From an uncultured Myxococcales bacterium (lineage in GTDB: Bacteria > Myxococcota_A > UBA9042), in the NCBI GenBank assembly GCA_903883645.1, contig CAISBR010000024.1, positions 1-44,768 of the forward strand: DNA of 44,768 nt, given 5' to 3'. Both the position numbers and the translations under genes were made by a program. Below the pieces are notes generated by a model. It saw nothing but the letters and a program-made list of their open reading frames with translations. It was not told the DNA's origin and made no database searches. Of this stretch, positions 42,481 through 44,768 are shown in pieces. Numbering within the stretch: the first letter of the stretch is position 1; each line of letters begins with the position of its first letter.

Positions 42481-43725
42481 ATGCGGCGAATTCTTCTGAT
42501 AATCATTACATTAGCAGCCCTTGGCGGCGGCGGCTGGCTGGCTTGGCAACGCTTTGGCAGCCAGGGCGGCGCGGTGGGCGAGGCGGGCGGCGCACATAGC
42601 GGCCTGGGCAAGACCGTAGAACCGCAGAAACCTACGCCGGTTTTGACGGCAGTGGCTGTGCAAAACGACATGCCGGTCACGCTCGAGGGCCTGGGCAGCG
42701 TGGCGGCGTTTTATACCGTGGCGCTCAAGCCCCAGGTCGATGGGCGGCTGACCGAGGTGCTGTTTACCGAGGGGCAGGCGGTAAAAAAGGGCGACGTGCT
42801 CGCCAAAATCGACGCGCGGCCCTACCGAATTGCCCTGCGGCAGGCCGAGGCAGTGCACGACCGCGACTTGGCCCAGCTAAAGAATTCGAAGCTAAATCTG
42901 CAGCGTTACCAAGAGTTGCGCAAGCAGAACCTGGTGCCCACGCAGCAGGTCTCGGATCAGGCGGCGCAGGTCGATCAGCTGCAAGCCCAGGTGCGGGCAG
43001 ACGAATCGCAAGAAGACAGCGCGCGGCTGCTGCTCGATTATGCGCAAGTGGTGGCGCCGATCGATGGGGTGACGGGCGTGCGGCTGGCCGATCCGGGCAA
43101 TATGGTGCGCGCCGCCGATGCGACGGGCATTGTGGTGCTGACTCAGCTTGACCCGATTGCGGTGCTTTTTACCTTGCCCGAAGACGACTTACCAGCCATT
43201 CAGCGCGGCATGGCCCAGGGTAAGCTGGCGGTCGATGCCTACGGGCGCGATGGCGTGACCAAGCTGGCGACGGGCCAGCTCGAGGTCATCGACAACCTGA
43301 TCAACCAGGCGACGGCTACGGTGCGGCTAAAGGCGATTTTCCCCAATCCACAGCATGTGTTGTGGCCCAATCAGTTTGTTAAGGCCCGCGTGCAAGTGGC
43401 GGTGCGGTCGCAGGTGGTGGTGGTGCCGGCGGTGGCGGTGCAGCACGGACCCAAGGGCACGTTTGTGTACGTTGTGGCGCCCGACAAGAGCGCGCAAGTG
43501 CGGCCGATCGAGGTGCAGGCGCTCGAGGGCGACGTGGCGATCTTGAGCAAGGGCCTGCAGGCCGGCGAGGTTGTGGTCGTCGATGGGCAGAGTCGCTTGA
43601 AACCAGGAGCGAAAGTGGCGCTGCCGGGCGATGTGACCGACACCAAGGGCGGCGAGGGTAAGGGCGGCGAGGGTAAGGGCGGCAGAGGCGACAAGGGGCC
43701 CATGGGTGGCAAACCATCGAAATGA
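42481..43725 (+). CDS. RND efflux periplasmic adaptor (membrane fusion protein)
   Basis: 414 residues from ATG 42481 (AGG 7 nt upstream). A single N-terminal anchor helix, then the MdtA/AcrA-type layout: a lipoyl half (P-Q-V-D-G-R-L-T-E-V-L-F-T-E-G-Q-x-V-K-K-G-D), an alpha-helical hairpin rich in Gln/Leu, a second lipoyl half (V-V-A-P-I-D-G-V-T-G-V-R), a beta-barrel and a membrane-proximal domain. It ends in a low-complexity Lys/Gly/Glu tail with repeated G-G-E-G-K. It links the pump to the outer-membrane duct. Its stop overlaps the pump start (ATGA). Confidence 0.93.
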   Translation: MRRILLIIITLAALGGGGWLAWQRFGSQGGAVGEAGGAHSGLGKTVEPQKPTPVLTAVAVQNDMPVTLEGLGSVAAFYTVALKPQVDGRLTEVLFTEGQAVKKGDVLAKIDARPYRIALRQAEAVHDRDLAQLKNSKLNLQRYQELRKQNLVPTQQVSDQAAQVDQLQAQVRADESQEDSARLLLDYAQVVAPIDGVTGVRLADPGNMVRAADATGIVVLTQLDPIAVLFTLPEDDLPAIQRGMAQGKLAVDAYGRDGVTKLATGQLEVIDNLINQATATVRLKAIFPNPQHVLWPNQFVKARVQVAVRSQVVVVPAVAVQHGPKGTFVYVVAPDKSAQVRPIEVQALEGDVAILSKGLQAGEVVVVDGQSRLKPGAKVALPGDVTDTKGGEGKGGEGKGGRGDKGPMGGKPSK

Positions 43726-44768
43726 CAGAGCCTTTGCACCAAGAACTGCCGCCAAGCGAGCCCGACGATGCCGAGGTGCCGAGTCGCGGTATTTCGGAGC
43801 CATTTATCCGCCGGCCGGTGGCGACGACCCTGCTGATGATCGGGCTTTTGCTAGGCGGAATCCTGGCCTTTCGTCAGCTGCCGGTGGCGGCACTGCCGCA
43901 GGTGGCCTACCCGACCATCGTGGTGTCGACGTTTTTGCCCGGGGCGAGCGCGACCACGATGACCTCGGCGGTGACGACGCCGCTCGAGCGGCAGTTTGGC
44001 CAGATGCCGTCCCTCGCGCTGATGACGTCGGTCAGCAGCTTTGGCAGCTCGCAGATTACCCTGCAGTTTTCGCTGGATCGCGATATCGACGGCGCGCAAC
44101 AAGATGTGCAGGCGGCCATCAACGGCGCCTCGGCCCTGCTGCCGCGGAGTCTGCCGGCGCCGCCGAGCTACAGCAAAAGCAACCCTGCGGATACGCCGAT
44201 CTTGACGCTGGCGGTTAGCTCAGATCGCCTGCCGCTGCAAGAGGTTGACGACTATGCCGACTCGATCCTGGCACAGAAAATTGCCCAGGTGACCGGTGTG
44301 GGTCTGGTGACCATTAACGGCGGCCAGAAGCCGGCGGTGCGCGTGCAGGTCGACCCCGAGACGCTGGCGGGCACCGGGCTGACGCTCGAAGATGTGCGCT
44401 CGGCGCTGCTGGCCGCCAACATCAACCAGCCCAAGGGGAATCTTGACGGAGCGCGCCAAGACTATGCCCTGGCGACCGACGACCAACTGTTCGAAGCCAA
44501 GTCGTTTCGCCCAATTGTGCTGGCCTACAAGAATGGCGCGGCGGTGCGGCTGGCCGATGTGGCCACGGTGGTCGACGGCGTCGAGAATGTGCAGCTGGCG
44601 GGTTGGTCGGATGCCAAGCGCGCGATTATCTTGAATATTCAGCGGCAGCCGGGCGCCAATGTCATCGAAGTGGCCGAGCGGGTCAAGGCGCTTTTGCCCA
44701 AGCTGCAGGCCTCGCTACCCACTGGAATTCAAGTGGATATCGCCGCGGATCGCACCGAGACTGTGCGC
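43722..44768 (+). CDS. RND family efflux pump, inner membrane subunit (partial, 3' end outside window)
   Basis: The first 349 residues. The start ATG at 43722 overlaps the adaptor stop by 4 nt, implying coupled translation. After a charged lead of about 24 residues comes F-I-R-R-P-V-A-T-T-L-L-M-I-G-L-L-L-G-G, the first helix of RND pumps. Then Q-V-A-Y-P-T-I-V-V-S-T-F-L-P-G-A-S-A-T-T-M, T-P-L-E-R-Q-F, and the porter-domain run Y-S-K-S-N-P-A-D-T-P-I-L-T-L. The closest pattern is MdtB/MdtC-like heavy pumps that export drugs or bile-salt-type compounds; the substrate is not determinable. Proton-relay Asp residues lie beyond the window. Confidence 0.93.
   Translation, partial: MTEPLHQELPPSEPDDAEVPSRGISEPFIRRPVATTLLMIGLLLGGILAFRQLPVAALPQVAYPTIVVSTFLPGASATTMTSAVTTPLERQFGQMPSLALMTSVSSFGSSQITLQFSLDRDIDGAQQDVQAAINGASALLPRSLPAPPSYSKSNPADTPILTLAVSSDRLPLQEVDDYADSILAQKIAQVTGVGLVTINGGQKPAVRVQVDPETLAGTGLTLEDVRSALLAANINQPKGNLDGARQDYALATDDQLFEAKSFRPIVLAYKNGAAVRLADVATVVDGVENVQLAGWSDAKRAIILNIQRQPGANVIEVAERVKALLPKLQASLPTGIQVDIAADRTETVR

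Overview
The window is high-GC DNA that reads like a Myxococcota (former Deltaproteobacteria) genome. This is inferred from several things together: large secreted cysteine-rich lipoproteins with DDDCNG and CDDGNPCTDD type repeats, a Ser/Thr kinase beside large histidine kinases, multihaem cytochromes, many GTG starts, and a Gram-negative envelope (porins, lipoproteins, an RND pump). No rRNA, tRNA or CRISPR array was seen, so the assignment rests on gene style alone.

Layout. (1) 1-4033 is a damaged, mobile-element-rich end. A cysteine-rich protein of unknown function (316-1635) runs into a complete IS10-like IS4-family element (1632-2941). Beyond it lies the cut-off start of an alkaline-phosphatase-superfamily gene and a frameshifted ISKra4-type transposase relic. 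(2) 4034-5968 holds a CPBP-type membrane protein and a sugar-nucleotide epimerase, convergent and overlapping by 15 nt. (3) 6004-8031 is a secreted lipoprotein with a Cys-rich scaffold, a thrombospondin-like repeat and a glycine-rich end. Divergent from it, 8174-19965 is a tightly packed co-directional run: a porin with a His/Cys-rich N-terminal arm, a 1303-residue PHP-domain lipoprotein, a one-helix membrane protein, an SDR, an MFS transporter with a Cys-rich tail, a threonine aldolase, a beta-helix lipoprotein and the RNA ligase-like 2',3'-cyclic phosphodiesterase ThpR. (4) 20028-25624 is a signalling block: a PAS histidine kinase, a PAS/kinase/receiver/HPt hybrid and a Ser/Thr kinase, with two gene relics between the histidine kinases. 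(5) 25788-30159 holds an unusual SDR lacking the catalytic Tyr, a YtfJ-like periplasmic protein, class II fructose-bisphosphate aldolase and a small lipoprotein. (6) 30273-37102 (minus strand) is a four-gene operon that looks like a complete trans-envelope electron conduit: a 23-CXXCH cytochrome, a 13-CXXCH cytochrome, an outer-membrane barrel, and an inner-membrane cytochrome-b-like/ferredoxin/flavoprotein fusion. (7) 37305-40796 is a 1163-residue lipoprotein with about 13 Cys-rich repeats and a discoidin-like end; its N-terminal module is shared with the 6004-8031 protein. (8) 41056-44768 is an RND efflux operon (TolC-like, adaptor, pump) cut by the window end.

The strongest candidate for something new is the cytochrome operon. 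The haem sites of both cytochromes fall into one repeating triplet module, and the triplet register continues across the gene boundary (23 + 13 = 36 = 12 x 3), as if one long haem wire had been split into two secreted proteins. Second are the two modular Cys-rich lipoproteins with one scaffold and different display domains. Third is the porin/PHP-lipoprotein/transporter gene run.
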